Assembly (NCBI GenBank): GCA_003344405.1
Contig: NOWV01000031.1
Location: 248,001-312,000 of the forward strand
DNA: 64,000 bases
Source: Trichoplax sp. H2
Lineage: Eukaryota; Placozoa; Uniplacotomia; Trichoplacea
Direction: 5' to 3'
Below are positions 49,906-64,000 of this stretch, piece by piece (position 1 is the stretch's first letter; every line of letters begins with the position of its first letter). Made by a program: the position numbers and the translations under genes. The notes below the pieces were generated by a model. The model ran no database searches. It was not told where the DNA came from and saw only the letters and a program-made list of their open reading frames with translations.

Positions 49906-51271
49906 GTTGATGATCAAGATAACATATCGTAGCTGTAACTGTCTTAGAAGGGATAGGCAATTGATACTAGATTATAACATTTGCCGACAGTGAATAGAAT
50001 TGCTCTAACTCGATTTAAATGGTATAAATCGTGGAATACCATTAGATGAAGCAGTAAATGGCCATGTATTTGTTCTTAATCTAGATAAATTGTGACATCG
50101 ATTGTCATAGTTTCTGATCACTACTAAAATTAACTGTAATATTCACTAAATCGATGTTTATTCTGCCTACATTACTAATAAAAATACAGTTAGATTGAAA
50201 TTTTTGCCTATTTAATATATAGTCTAAATTTTTGAGCTAATAATTTCAAAATTTCTTGCTCCAATCTTGATTGATATGAAATGATCATGGCTAGTAAATC
50301 AAGTAATAGCATAAGATTCTTTGAGAAAAACGAGCTATTTGATAAAATTATTTTACTACCATTAGACCCGTCTTTTATATTAAGGCTTGAAAAAGAAACT
50401 TTAGCAGATATCTAGAATAACATCCTACTGACTCTATTTATCAAATAATCGTAGTGCGTGGAAGTAAAATACGCGTATACCTACCAAAGCAAATTAATAG
50501 TTATATTACATCTTGATCAGGTATCCTTGCGCCTTTGAGTATGCTTAAGGTAGCATAGAACTAGAAGCATACATTGCATAAATTTCTAATATACTGAATT
50601 AGGTATTGTACGGTATATTAGATACTTAAAATATGGCTCTATACTTAATAAACTACGAATAGTAACAATGCTCAATCTGCAGAAATACAGTTAGATACTA
50701 GAGTGCTGATGAATTCTATTCAGCAAACTATAATCAGCTGAGGGAGAGGAGCCCAACTCATCAAACTACATGCAGGTTCTCTGCAATTTATCTGCATAAA
50801 TGACACGATATTGTCATCAATCTCTGGAAATTTAAATAGATAATGATATGCCAAACAAATTCCTATGGACATAGTACACCTACTGTAATGAATATTGCTT
50901 CTATCAACGTAAGGAATTAGATTTCACTTTATCTTTCATCAAATATAATTGCACATTTTAAAATGAAAGCGTTGACTATCTTTATTTTAAAACTGTTATC
51001 ATGACCAATTTGATCGATGCCTGATCCAAATCAAACGTAGTTCAGTACTTATACAAAAAATTATCAGCTACATAAACCTTCTATCTAAATACTATCAATA
51101 TAAAAGAATATGATAGAAAGGAGTTTCTATTTCGATCAATCTAGCGAAATCCTATCCTAATTGAACTTTCTTATCCCATTTACACCATTTGACTATACAG
51201 TGTAATCTAATGTCTTCATATCTGGTGGCTATTGAATATTTATGGGTTAAATGATGAATGTTCCGATGGAA
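49906..51271. other. Intergenic, nothing recognised
   Basis: AT-rich, frequent stops, no signal-peptide exon or conserved frame seen on either strand between the two small secreted genes. Confidence 0.45.
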
Positions 51272-51819
51272 TTAAAACATGACATCATTCTCTCCTGGAA
51301 CTTCTTCGCGTACATTCATGCCTTCATCGAATCGAACATGGGGAACTGTATTTAGGCGAACTCGTACTGGTACACCATCCTCAAAATCAACTTTATTGGT
51401 GTCTAAATTAAAGAAATAAACAAGAACACTTAATATCTACAAATTTATAAACCGAATCTAAATTAAGCAATGATAAGCATCGAGATTCGACCGTTACTAT
51501 CTCGAGCGAATCCAAAGATAGAGCTCGATATGGGTAAGCTACCGCGTAAATCTCTTATACTGATTTGTAGCACTGCACTGTTCTTACAGCTTTAAATGTT
51601 AAAAGTTGTCTATTATCGTGAAGAGATAATGGTATTTCTATTTTAACTTTCAGTTCATAACAGATAATTTATGAACTTATACTAAATAAAAAAATATACA
51701 ATATTGTCATTATACTGCTATTTTAAAATTCCTTTTCAATTTTTTTGCCTACCTTTCAAGGATGTACTTTCTGCCAAAACTAGGGCAGTGATTGCAAGAA
51801 ATAGTAGAGCGAACTTCAT
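51272..51819 (-). CDS. Small secreted protein, 65 residues, unknown
   Basis: Two exons, 51753-51819 and 51272-51402, joined in phase 1 with good gtagg donor and tttag acceptor; 198 nt including the stop. MKFALLFLAITALVLAES is a textbook signal peptide, probably cut near ALA/ES. The mature part is charged and cysteine-free: STSLKDTNKVDFEDG, VPVRVRLNTVPHVRFDEG and MNVREEVPGENDVMF. The alternating VPVRVRLNTVPHVRF looks beta-prone, with a loose echo of DRHNLPLRL in the gene at 48373. No amidation signal or dibasic cleavage pair is present. I know no family for it; a secreted peptide, structural or defence protein are all open. Confidence 0.7.
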
Positions 51820-53831
51820 CTTGAAAAAATGCACCTATGAAATTATGACAAGAAATAGATAAATATATATAGTGAAATTAAGAAAATACTATAACTATCA
51901 AGATGGCCGTAAAAAGTTAAAAATAATCTTATTTCTTGTAAAGCACAAATAAATTACATGTGAATTAGCATAGAGAAAATCTATCGAATTTCGACTTTGC
52001 ACTATGGATTATAATCATAGACTTAAGATAACTTCAAGTAATCAATTAATTAAATTTCAATTGCATAGGCAGTGCGCTATCAAGATTAAGAAAACTGATA
52101 CAAATATGTAAATTCGTAAAATATAGTTTCAAAGATGGCCGTTAAAAGTTACGACACCTGTCTCCTCTCAAACTCGGTAAAAAATTGATTTAAACTGGTA
52201 GTTATATACAAAATTTAAAGATCCAACTTGGCAATAAACATTACATGCGTAGCTTTGAAGCAATCAAGCAATAAAAGAAATCACCTCAATTTCAATCCTT
52301 AAGTAAAAATCCTACCTTAGAATCTTCCTATAGGGATCAAAATCCGTCGGTAAGAAAACTGAAAAATAATCATTCAAGCGTAACTATCCTGTCTTGTGAC
52401 GAGAATATTTTAATTTATGCTAATTTTAAAGTAAATTAATAATGCAGACATCGCTGCATGTTTACACAGAAGTGGTTGGATGACAATGCATCCAATGCAT
52501 GAGTTCAACGTATGCAAGGGCTACTCATCAGTCAAGATATAGATTATTCTCCCGTATAAGCGTCAATAGATATACGCATATTTCGTTCTAATACTATGAA
52601 AAGTTTTTAGTTAATCAATGTATAGAAATTATCTTTCGTAAATTATGTAAACCTATTCTATCCTAACAGTATGGAATTGCATTGGATAAATTTGAAATGC
52701 TCACCTTATTTGTATACTTAATTGATATAAGCATATCCTAGCCAGATGAGTCCTACGGCAACTCAGGAAATACTCTACAGTTTTTGCAGTTGCCATCACT
52801 GTTTCAAGTTTTATTAGGTACTATCGATAGGTATATGCTTTACCGCTAGTCCAAACATGACGATATATCGTGTGACAGTAATTCCTCTAGCACCTACGCT
52901 ATGGAATTTCAGCAAATTTAGTCCTATGAAGCTACAGGAACTATCCGAACATTGGCGGTGATGTTCCTTTAGGAAATTATATCAACATCATACATACGGT
53001 CAAGCATTAAGATTGATACGATGATAAACTGAAAGGATATAAATTATAGCGGGAAACATTTTATCGATTTATCATAAGTTGTCTTATTAACAAATGCAAG
53101 ACTGCATCTAGGAGTTAGTTATCTTAAATTTATGGTACAATATTGACAATTGATTGATTGATCGTACGAAGGCAAGAAAAGTCGAATCTTTTAGGAAATG
53201 AAATAAAATTTCGGCGACATTGAGCATGCAATATAAATGCATGCCAATTTAGTACAGATGTAGTGTCGGAGAAAGATTCACTCTGCTCTATGCAAATATT
53301 TAGGCATTAGTGTCCCTTACATTATAGACCTAAGCGTCGCACATTGTAGAATTTATACAGTGAAAAGGGTAGCCCAAGGATTGCATCGAGAAATACTCCA
53401 GATATTTTTGTAATCTAACTCTACATCAATAAATTTATCATGCCTCTCCGGCTAACAACGATCAATTGTATGCTATTGCAAAAGTTAACAATAATTCGTG
53501 ATCCACAAGAGATCTTCATTAGCTGATGTAACAAATTTTTGACCAAAATAAATAATTACGACTTTGCGAGCCGGATGAATGTTCCCCACAGCCTAATCAA
53601 AAATGATTTACAATAAACAAATGAGCAATCTTGCTGCAAATAAAGTTGAATATTGAAAGAAACGAATGTACGGTATATCAATACCTAGTTTTAGGCAGTG
53701 CCTCCATTGTATTATTTATTTCTTCTATTAAAATAAAGCAGAGTATTTCGTTAGTTGATATTAGTAGAATAGCTTAAAAGTCGAGCTTAACAGACCAACT
53801 AAGCTCAATCTTTACTTTAACGATAACTTAC
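51820..53831. other. Intergenic, holds unresolved INTS15 end
   Basis: The AAGATGGCCGTnAAAAGTT motif occurs twice, at about 51901 and 52132, 80 and 310 bases upstream of the small secreted gene at 51819, within a weakly repeated block. The last coding exon and 3' UTR of INTS15 must lie in the upper part. One in-frame candidate is 53608-53684 (minus), which would add 24 residues. Confidence 0.45.
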
Positions 53832-56800
53832 CCAATGAAAATTTAAGCTGATTAGCAGAGAACGCAACTTGCACAAATTGTGTCAGTCTGTTTAGTGACC
53901 ATTCAACTAGTTTATCTGTGTCTGGATCTATTCATGGATGGCAAATAAACATTTAATTTACCGTGTCATATAACTCAAACTAATAAAATTTCACACGTGA
54001 CAATGATTATTAAACTTTTACTTTGGCTAGACGATGATGTTGTTACTTGTTGAATACATTTTTGTAAATCCACAGCAATCTCTTGCATCATATTCAATGA
54101 GATTGTTAGAGTAGGCGGAGAATTCTTATTAGGTATTTCTGCTTCTTTGTGATTACTGCACTCTGACAATGCTTGAAGTATTCCACATTGAAGCTTTGAA
54201 CATGAAATATGAACTAAAATATATAGGCACAATTAAATAACCTTAATGAATTATCTTACATCACAGCTTGTGTGCAACATTTAAATTATCTAAAATGATG
54301 GCTGTTGTACTATGCGAATGTTAAGTATAAGGTAATAACCTTCTTCTATCGTTTTAACATTAGCTGGCTCATTACGGCATATATACAAGAGAGGCACTAA
54401 TGTACTCCATCTGGCTAAGCCATAAATTGTTGAATGGATTTCGCTACAGTCCATTTTATCGTTTTCAGTTTTTGATGAATAAAAATGCGGTAAGTTTTCA
54501 GTTGTTTTTGCAACAGTGAAACTATGAGGATTGGAAACAGTCCATTCTGCTACAATTCGCATTAATGAAATCGGTGGTAGCCGTGGATAATTATTATTAT
54601 CTAATGAGCCAGAGTTACCTTTAAGAGGAATGAGTTGAAAACCATTAATTATCAGTTGCAATCGAATACGAAAGTTACTGAATAATACAATAATAAAATA
54701 TCGAGTACCTACACAAAATAAATATTCTAACCTGGTTTAATATCGAACAAGAGTGTAAAGGCAGTAATCAATTGAGCTACGAAAGTAGGCGAACAGTTGC
54801 ATAAATCAAGTAATGTCTGTTGTAAATCAGGTACAAGGAGACAATAATCTGCTAATAGCATTTCCGCAATATTTAAAGAAGCTTGCCGATCCGATGTATT
54901 ACATTTCTATAATATAGACAGCGAAAGTTAAAGATTGCTAATGTTGATAATACGTGTTTATTTCAAGGAAAACTACTCAACGCTAATTTCATCACAAGAT
55001 TAACTTAAGCTTGTCTACTTGTTTAACACTAAATTTATATACGGAAGACAATGATAAATATTTATTAAATATTTAACCTCTAGCCAAAGTGCAGCTCCAT
55101 TCAGTACAGGTACACAATTTAAAGCAATGCACATTGATACCATTCTACTAAGGACTGACATCTTGACTTCTTCAACCTAAGCAAGATCGAACAAGAAACA
55201 TTACGTGAAATATCAAAGATGAGTAGCAATCCCCATTAAGTGCGTTAAACGCTCATTGTACATAGGTGAGCTAAAAGAGCGTTCCGATTACCTCATTGCA
55301 ACTACTAGAAATGCCAAATAGCGCATCCAGTATGCAATAAGAAATATGCGATGACTGAATATCATTAAACTGTGTCAATAAGATTTCAAATAATTGCAAT
55401 TGTTGCATCGCAGTCGTTTCGAACCAATGATTGACGTTTACAAACTTCTTTTTACAGCAAGGCTGAAAGATAAATTTTTCGATCAAGGATTCAATCGTTT
55501 GGTTATTTTTAAATTGCTGTATTTTAACAAATTGTTGGACGGTTGATGCTTGATCTTGAACATAGTCTTTTAATTTACTCATTAATCGAATAGCACAGCG
55601 TGGAAATCCATCTGAATAGAGTAATTTCTCAAAACGTTGGATGGTAGCAGCATTTAATTGCGCCGTTAGTGTAAATTTGTCACCTATTTGCAAAATTTCA
55701 ATCAATAATCAATGAAATGAATCATCACCTAATCGTACCATCATCGAATTGTAGCAAAAAGTCCAGAATCAAGCATGCTGACAATAATCTCATATGAATT
55801 ATGCTATGCACATTGCCGAATGCTAGTATGAACATTGATGATGTAGCAACTGATGGAGGCACCATTCTGATAATAATCTCATGATACATTATCTATGTTA
55901 ACAGTAATCGAGTATTAACACTGATGATACAACTTAAATGATAATAATAGCGATAGAATATGTTGTTTTAGCTAGTTATCAAGGTGATCATACTGACAAT
56001 TGTAATCTCACGTTATGATACTTGCAGTATGAACAGTATTGTAGAGTATAAAAACACTGATGATGAAAGACTTTTGGAGAATATAATATGTGGCATTAAC
56101 AAGCTATCAAGACGACCGCACTGACAATATTCTCATACTGTACTATCCACGTTATCAATAACAGAGTATCCATTTCAATGCTGATGACGATAAATTGCTA
56201 CAGATCGAATGTAGTAAGCAGCTTTTAGCGAATCATGTTATCCTCTTTAAAATTAGTAGACTATCAACATGGAATACGATGGAACTAATAGATAGAATAC
56301 GTGGCTTCATTAATTAAGTCAGCATTGAAGAAGACTGTACCAGTGCTAACATCGTGTTATACTATGCAACTACACAGACAATCATCTCTACTAGGTTCTC
56401 TCTAACCATGCCATCGTACCAGAATAGTAGTTGAGTATCTACGCTGATGATGATGGGAATCATACGTACAAATACAATAATAGAGTAGAGTATCAATCCA
56501 GATTACGATCGATCTTAAAGTAAAAGGTATAAGTCGTTTTGGCCGAGTTATCCACAGTCTTAACTACTCCAACATGATAAGTACTCGCTATGATGAATGA
56601 TGTTACTTCCGATGGTCTACTGCTGTCGGCATCCAAGTAGAAAGAAAATACTATCAAGGTTAGCTATCGACCTGAATAGTAGTCGAGTATCTACGCCAAT
56701 GATGATGATGGAAATAATACACACAGAATAAACACAACAGTAGAGTAGAGTATCAATCCAGATTCTGATCGATCTTAGAGTAAAAGGTACAAGTTGTATT

Positions 56801-57239
56801 GACGAGTTATCAACAGGCCTAACAGCTCCAACATGCGGACTTCTCGCTATGATGAAAGATGTTACCATCGATAATCTACTGGTGTCGGCATACAAGCAGA
56901 AATTAAATACTATTAACGTATAGCTATCCCCCTGAACAGTAAGTAGTAGTAGTAGAATATGTACGCAGACGATGATAAGAATAATACACACAGAATAAAC
57001 GCAATAGTAGAGTAAAGTACGCGTATCAATCCAGATTATGATGGATGTTAGAGTAAAAGCTACAAGTCATTTTGGCGATTTATCAACAGACTTCACTAAC
57101 AGCTCCACCATTCTAACTTCTCGCCATGATGAAACTATCGATGGTCTACTACTGTCGGCATACAAGCAGAAATAAATTGCTATCAAACATAGCTACAGTG
57201 ACTTTCATCGTCTATTTCCAACCCTAACTTACCTTCCAT
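53832..57239 (-). CDS. INTS15: Integrator complex subunit 15 (C7orf26), 3' end open
   Basis: Integrator is the metazoan complex that cleaves snRNA and attenuates nascent transcripts; INTS15 joins the INTS10-13-14 arm. Exons (5' to 3'): 57233-57239, 55292-55683, 55078-55176, 54732-54906, 54340-54618, 54022-54213, 53832-53927, in frame for 413 residues; human has 449. Family landmarks in order: IESLIEKFIFQ, QLQLFEILL, VSMCIALNCVPVLNGAALWL, MLLADYCLLVPDLQQTLL, FVAQLITAFTLLFD, LARWSTLVPLLY, SKLQCGILQAL and LVEWSLNRLTQFVQVAFS. The 7-base first exon (ATGGAAG|gtaagt) is inferred, because the next exon has no upstream in-frame ATG and begins at an acceptor. The final exon is not settled; 53608-53684 fits by phase but not clearly by sequence. 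Divergent from the copine gene. Confidence 0.88.
56440..57200. repeat. Three ~260-bp tandem repeats in INTS15 intron 1
   Basis: The phrases gtagagtagagtatcaatcc, gatcgatcttagagtaaaag, ctcgctatgatgaa and ggtctactgctgtcggca recur in order. The gtcggca word falls at 56625, 56884 and 57154, so periods are 259 and 270. More decayed pieces (gagtatnnan...gctgatgatga) extend back to about 55910. The array runs up to the inferred first exon. Confidence 0.75.
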
Positions 57240-58848
57240 TCTATTAACACGATTGATTGATGATCAACTTGGCTGCAATGGCTGCAATCCAGGCCAATCA
57301 TCGAGTAAAAGTTCCTTTCCTTTTTGGCCGCTTGCAAGCTGCTGGATAGTAGAGATGAAGATGGATTGTGAGCAAAATGAGCTGTCACCCTATAGTCTCG
57401 TCTTGACCAAATTATACTATCTCATATCGAGAAAGAAACGGTTATCGCATGACAGCCTATTTTGCGCAATATGACCGCGGTATGAAGCTATAACAAGCCA
57501 GTATCATCGATATCTTGATAGTGATCACTGTGATCTTTAGTAGTGTATGATACAGTTGTCAACCAACAAGAACTGCAACCTACACAAGACTGACTCCAGC
57601 AGTGGGCTACCGTCCGTATGTCCGAATATGTTGTCTTAGCAAGACGGTCTAGGACTTGCAAATGGCTGCCAGATACATCATCCCTAGCCGTAAATTGACA
57701 AAATTATAAGTAGTATTTAGAAGCATATCATCAAAACTAACTGAGTACGTCATGAATAATTAGTGCAAAGGTAAATAAGGGATTTGTCAAAGTAAACCAT
57801 TCTTATGGCAAGCCAGGCTAATGAAGAGTCTGATGACAGCGATGTAGACCTAATATTTCTAGCTGTACTGTATTCAGTAGTTTGGTAGGGTAGATACAAA
57901 TCGAGTAGACATGCATATCGATTCCGCTGTGCTACTTTATTTATTTATTTATAAATTGGATTAGTTGTGCATTATAACTCAAGCATTATATTAGACGCAT
58001 ATTCTCCCTATCCATATCAGCATATTCGTTGGTACTTATATCGATACCACCATCATTTGACAAAACTACAAGGCATCATATTATTCATTGAAAATTGCCA
58101 CTTACACCTAGATCATATTATCAATTGTATCAGTAGAAACTTTAACTAGTAGGATAAATTCACCATTTTGACGCCAAAAATCGATGGACGATAGAGTAGA
58201 ACATTGACTTGAGTATTTGTGATAAAACTGATTAGTAGAAACTGTAATTGCTAGGATAAATTCACAATTTTGACGCCAAAAATCGATAGACGATAGAGTA
58301 GAATATTGGCTTGAGTAGTTGTGATAAAACTGATTAGTAGAAACTGTCATTGGTAGGATAAATTCACAATTTTGACGCCAAAAATCGATAGACGATAGAG
58401 TAGAACATTGGCTTGAGTACTTGTGATAAAACCGATTAGTAGAAACTGTAATTGCTAGGATAAATTCACAAATTTGACGCCAAAAATCGATAGACGATAG
58501 AGTAGAACATTGGCTTGAGTAGTTGTGATAAAACCGATCAGAAATTATTAATGCATACAGTATTTGCTTCATAATAAAGTATTAAAATATACTAACTGGC
58601 AGCATTGATACTGGTTTCTAATGTGCAAATAGAGTTTATTCCTTGAACACATAATATACCCGTATATACTATAAATACAGTACTACTGATAAACAGTCCA
58701 AGAATTGATTTGATTTAAAAACGAAGCAAAGTTAACAACATCAAAATTAAAGCAATCAAATTATAACCAGCGTGACAAGCTTTCCTATTAGATACGATAA
58801 TCATACGAAAACACAAAACGGCGAAAATATCGTGAAAATAAAAGTGGT
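57240..58848. other. Divergent promoter region INTS15 / copine
   Basis: 1.6 kb between two divergent start codons. It includes the four-copy 102-bp repeat at 58131-58541. A 73-codon plus-strand frame at 57253-57474 shows no domain and probably lies in the promoter. Nothing else recognised. Confidence 0.5.
58131..58541. repeat. Four-copy 102-bp tandem repeat
   Basis: The word acgccaaaaatcgat recurs at 58171, 58273, 58375 and 58477, an exact 102-bp period. Units are highly alike (tagtagaaactgtaattgct, gatagacgatagagtagaac, ttggcttgagtagttgtgat). Because 102 is divisible by three and the unit lacks a stop in one minus-strand frame, a 154-codon frame with 34-residue repeats (FYHKYSSQCSTLSSIDFWRQ...) stays open at 58108-58572. 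Confidence 0.92.
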
Positions 58849-63016
<4,168 letters not shown>

Positions 63017-64000
63017 AATGTTGAATGTCTACGAGACTATCTAGTTTTCTATTACTCTTTTACCGTTATTGTCATAATCTATGTGCATACCAGATCTTGG
63101 TGAATTTTTTTAATCTTTGTAGCTTTATCAGTATCAATTTAATTTTAATTGCGTAGAGAACAATCATTCTTTCTTATTTGATTTAATTTTTCGAAATCTT
63201 GATCATGACTTTTCCACTTCATGGCGAATTTCTGCAGAGCTTCTGAAATTCATGTTTAGATTGAACTATTTTAGATAAAGTTTTGCACATCCATATAGTC
63301 TCAGTCTTCCTTGATTTAATATTATTTCTACTTATTCTCATTAACCATCCGATCTTGACAAGCTCGAAGATACTTATCGAAAGAATAAATAGATTAACAA
63401 AAATTTTAAATGTTTCGTCTAGATAGATTTGTTCACTCCAGGCTATGGAAGCATCATTTGTTACCTAATCTTTTCTACTATATTCTTCAATTTTATCTCT
63501 CATAAATACAACATCTATACCGACCATAATTATTATCAGAGCGAATTGTATAGATAATGCGTTGGTATCTTGAATAATCGAACCTATATTAATAGATAAA
63601 TACTTGATAGAATTCCATGATTGTGGATAATTTAAAGTACCTTATTTCCCCGTAATTGTAACTCGTCATTAGCGAATATTAACCTTGGTATCCAGTCTTA
63701 GCTATGTCAATAAGCGATTTTTAATCTACATCTGCAATAAATGACTTAATCATACGCAATAGCTCTACTTTGCTCAGTGCTATATTAATTCAAAATGTAA
63801 ATACAGATTAATCTATTACACTAGCTGTAAGGTTCGAATTTCATTAGTGACAATAATACTGTAAAGTATAATAACACAACAAAGGTGCATGTGCATGTCC
63901 TGTTATTAGCATGCCAATCCTAAACAATCGTAATAACAGGTAAATATTTCAAGAATGATATTGAATGCTGATATTCAACACCAGCTCAGCACCTGTTGTA
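63017..64000. other. Intergenic, nothing recognised
   Basis: Downstream of the copine stop: AT-rich DNA with stops in all frames, no repeat or RNA gene seen. Confidence 0.5.

Noticed and set aside
53608-53684. Last exon of INTS15
   Set aside because: Phase and total length fit (438 residues), but the 24 residues show no resemblance to the family's C-terminus, so it is not included in the gene.

Overview
This is a stretch of an AT-rich, intron-rich animal nuclear genome. It carries single-copy animal housekeeping genes (a 40S ribosomal protein, RRP7A, INTS15, GGA, copine) next to a tandem pair of mesothelin/otoancorin-type surface proteins. Introns are mostly 50-500 bp, with a few of 1-5 kb, all exons sit on GT-AG (once GC-AG) borders, and genes are 1-3 kb apart. 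The INTS15 and GGA genes and the mesothelin-type proteins point to an early-branching metazoan. A placozoan is my best guess from compactness and base composition, but that is inference, not proof. There is no prokaryotic operon, CRISPR array or virus-like block.

Layout. 1-1.6 kb: RPS26 on the minus strand, its first exon and promoter appearing twice (1.6-3.0 kb) on either side of a 20-N gap. 4.5-18.9 kb and 21.5-35.0 kb: two head-to-tail minus-strand paralogues (26 and 25 exons; 1200 and 1190 residues). I reconstructed both completely; they keep the same intron phases and every exon pair matches. Each has a signal peptide, many N-glycosylation sequons, superhelical mesothelin/stereocilin-like repeats, an R-X-R-R furin-type site about 325 residues before the end, and a hydrophobic C-terminus typical of GPI attachment. 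37.6-43.1 kb: GGA (VHS-GAT-hinge-GAE, 700 residues), minus strand, divergent from RRP7A (44.6-46.5 kb, 261 residues, plus strand). 48.4-49.9 kb and 51.3-51.8 kb: two tiny secreted proteins of 69 and 65 residues that I do not recognise. 53.8-57.2 kb: INTS15 (minus), divergent from a copine (58.8-63.0 kb, plus, 534 residues).

The most informative non-genic signals are two assembly gaps, each flanked by near-identical direct repeats that look like the two alleles placed in tandem. Each pair differs by one clean mobile-element insertion: a 66-bp palindromic element with a TA target duplication (2537-2602) and a 363-bp solo LTR with a 5-bp target duplication (30521-30883). Other signals are a furin/GPI architecture like that of human mesothelin, a GC splice donor in one paralogue where the other has GT, a possible membrane-spanning read-through isoform in the second paralogue, a tandemly duplicated 30-bp micro-exon, a TISU element and two full CRE palindromes at the GGA start, and several local tandem repeats.

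The genes do not form one pathway. GGA sorts cargo at the trans-Golgi network, where furin-type cleavage and GPI proteins also pass, but the proximity is probably incidental.
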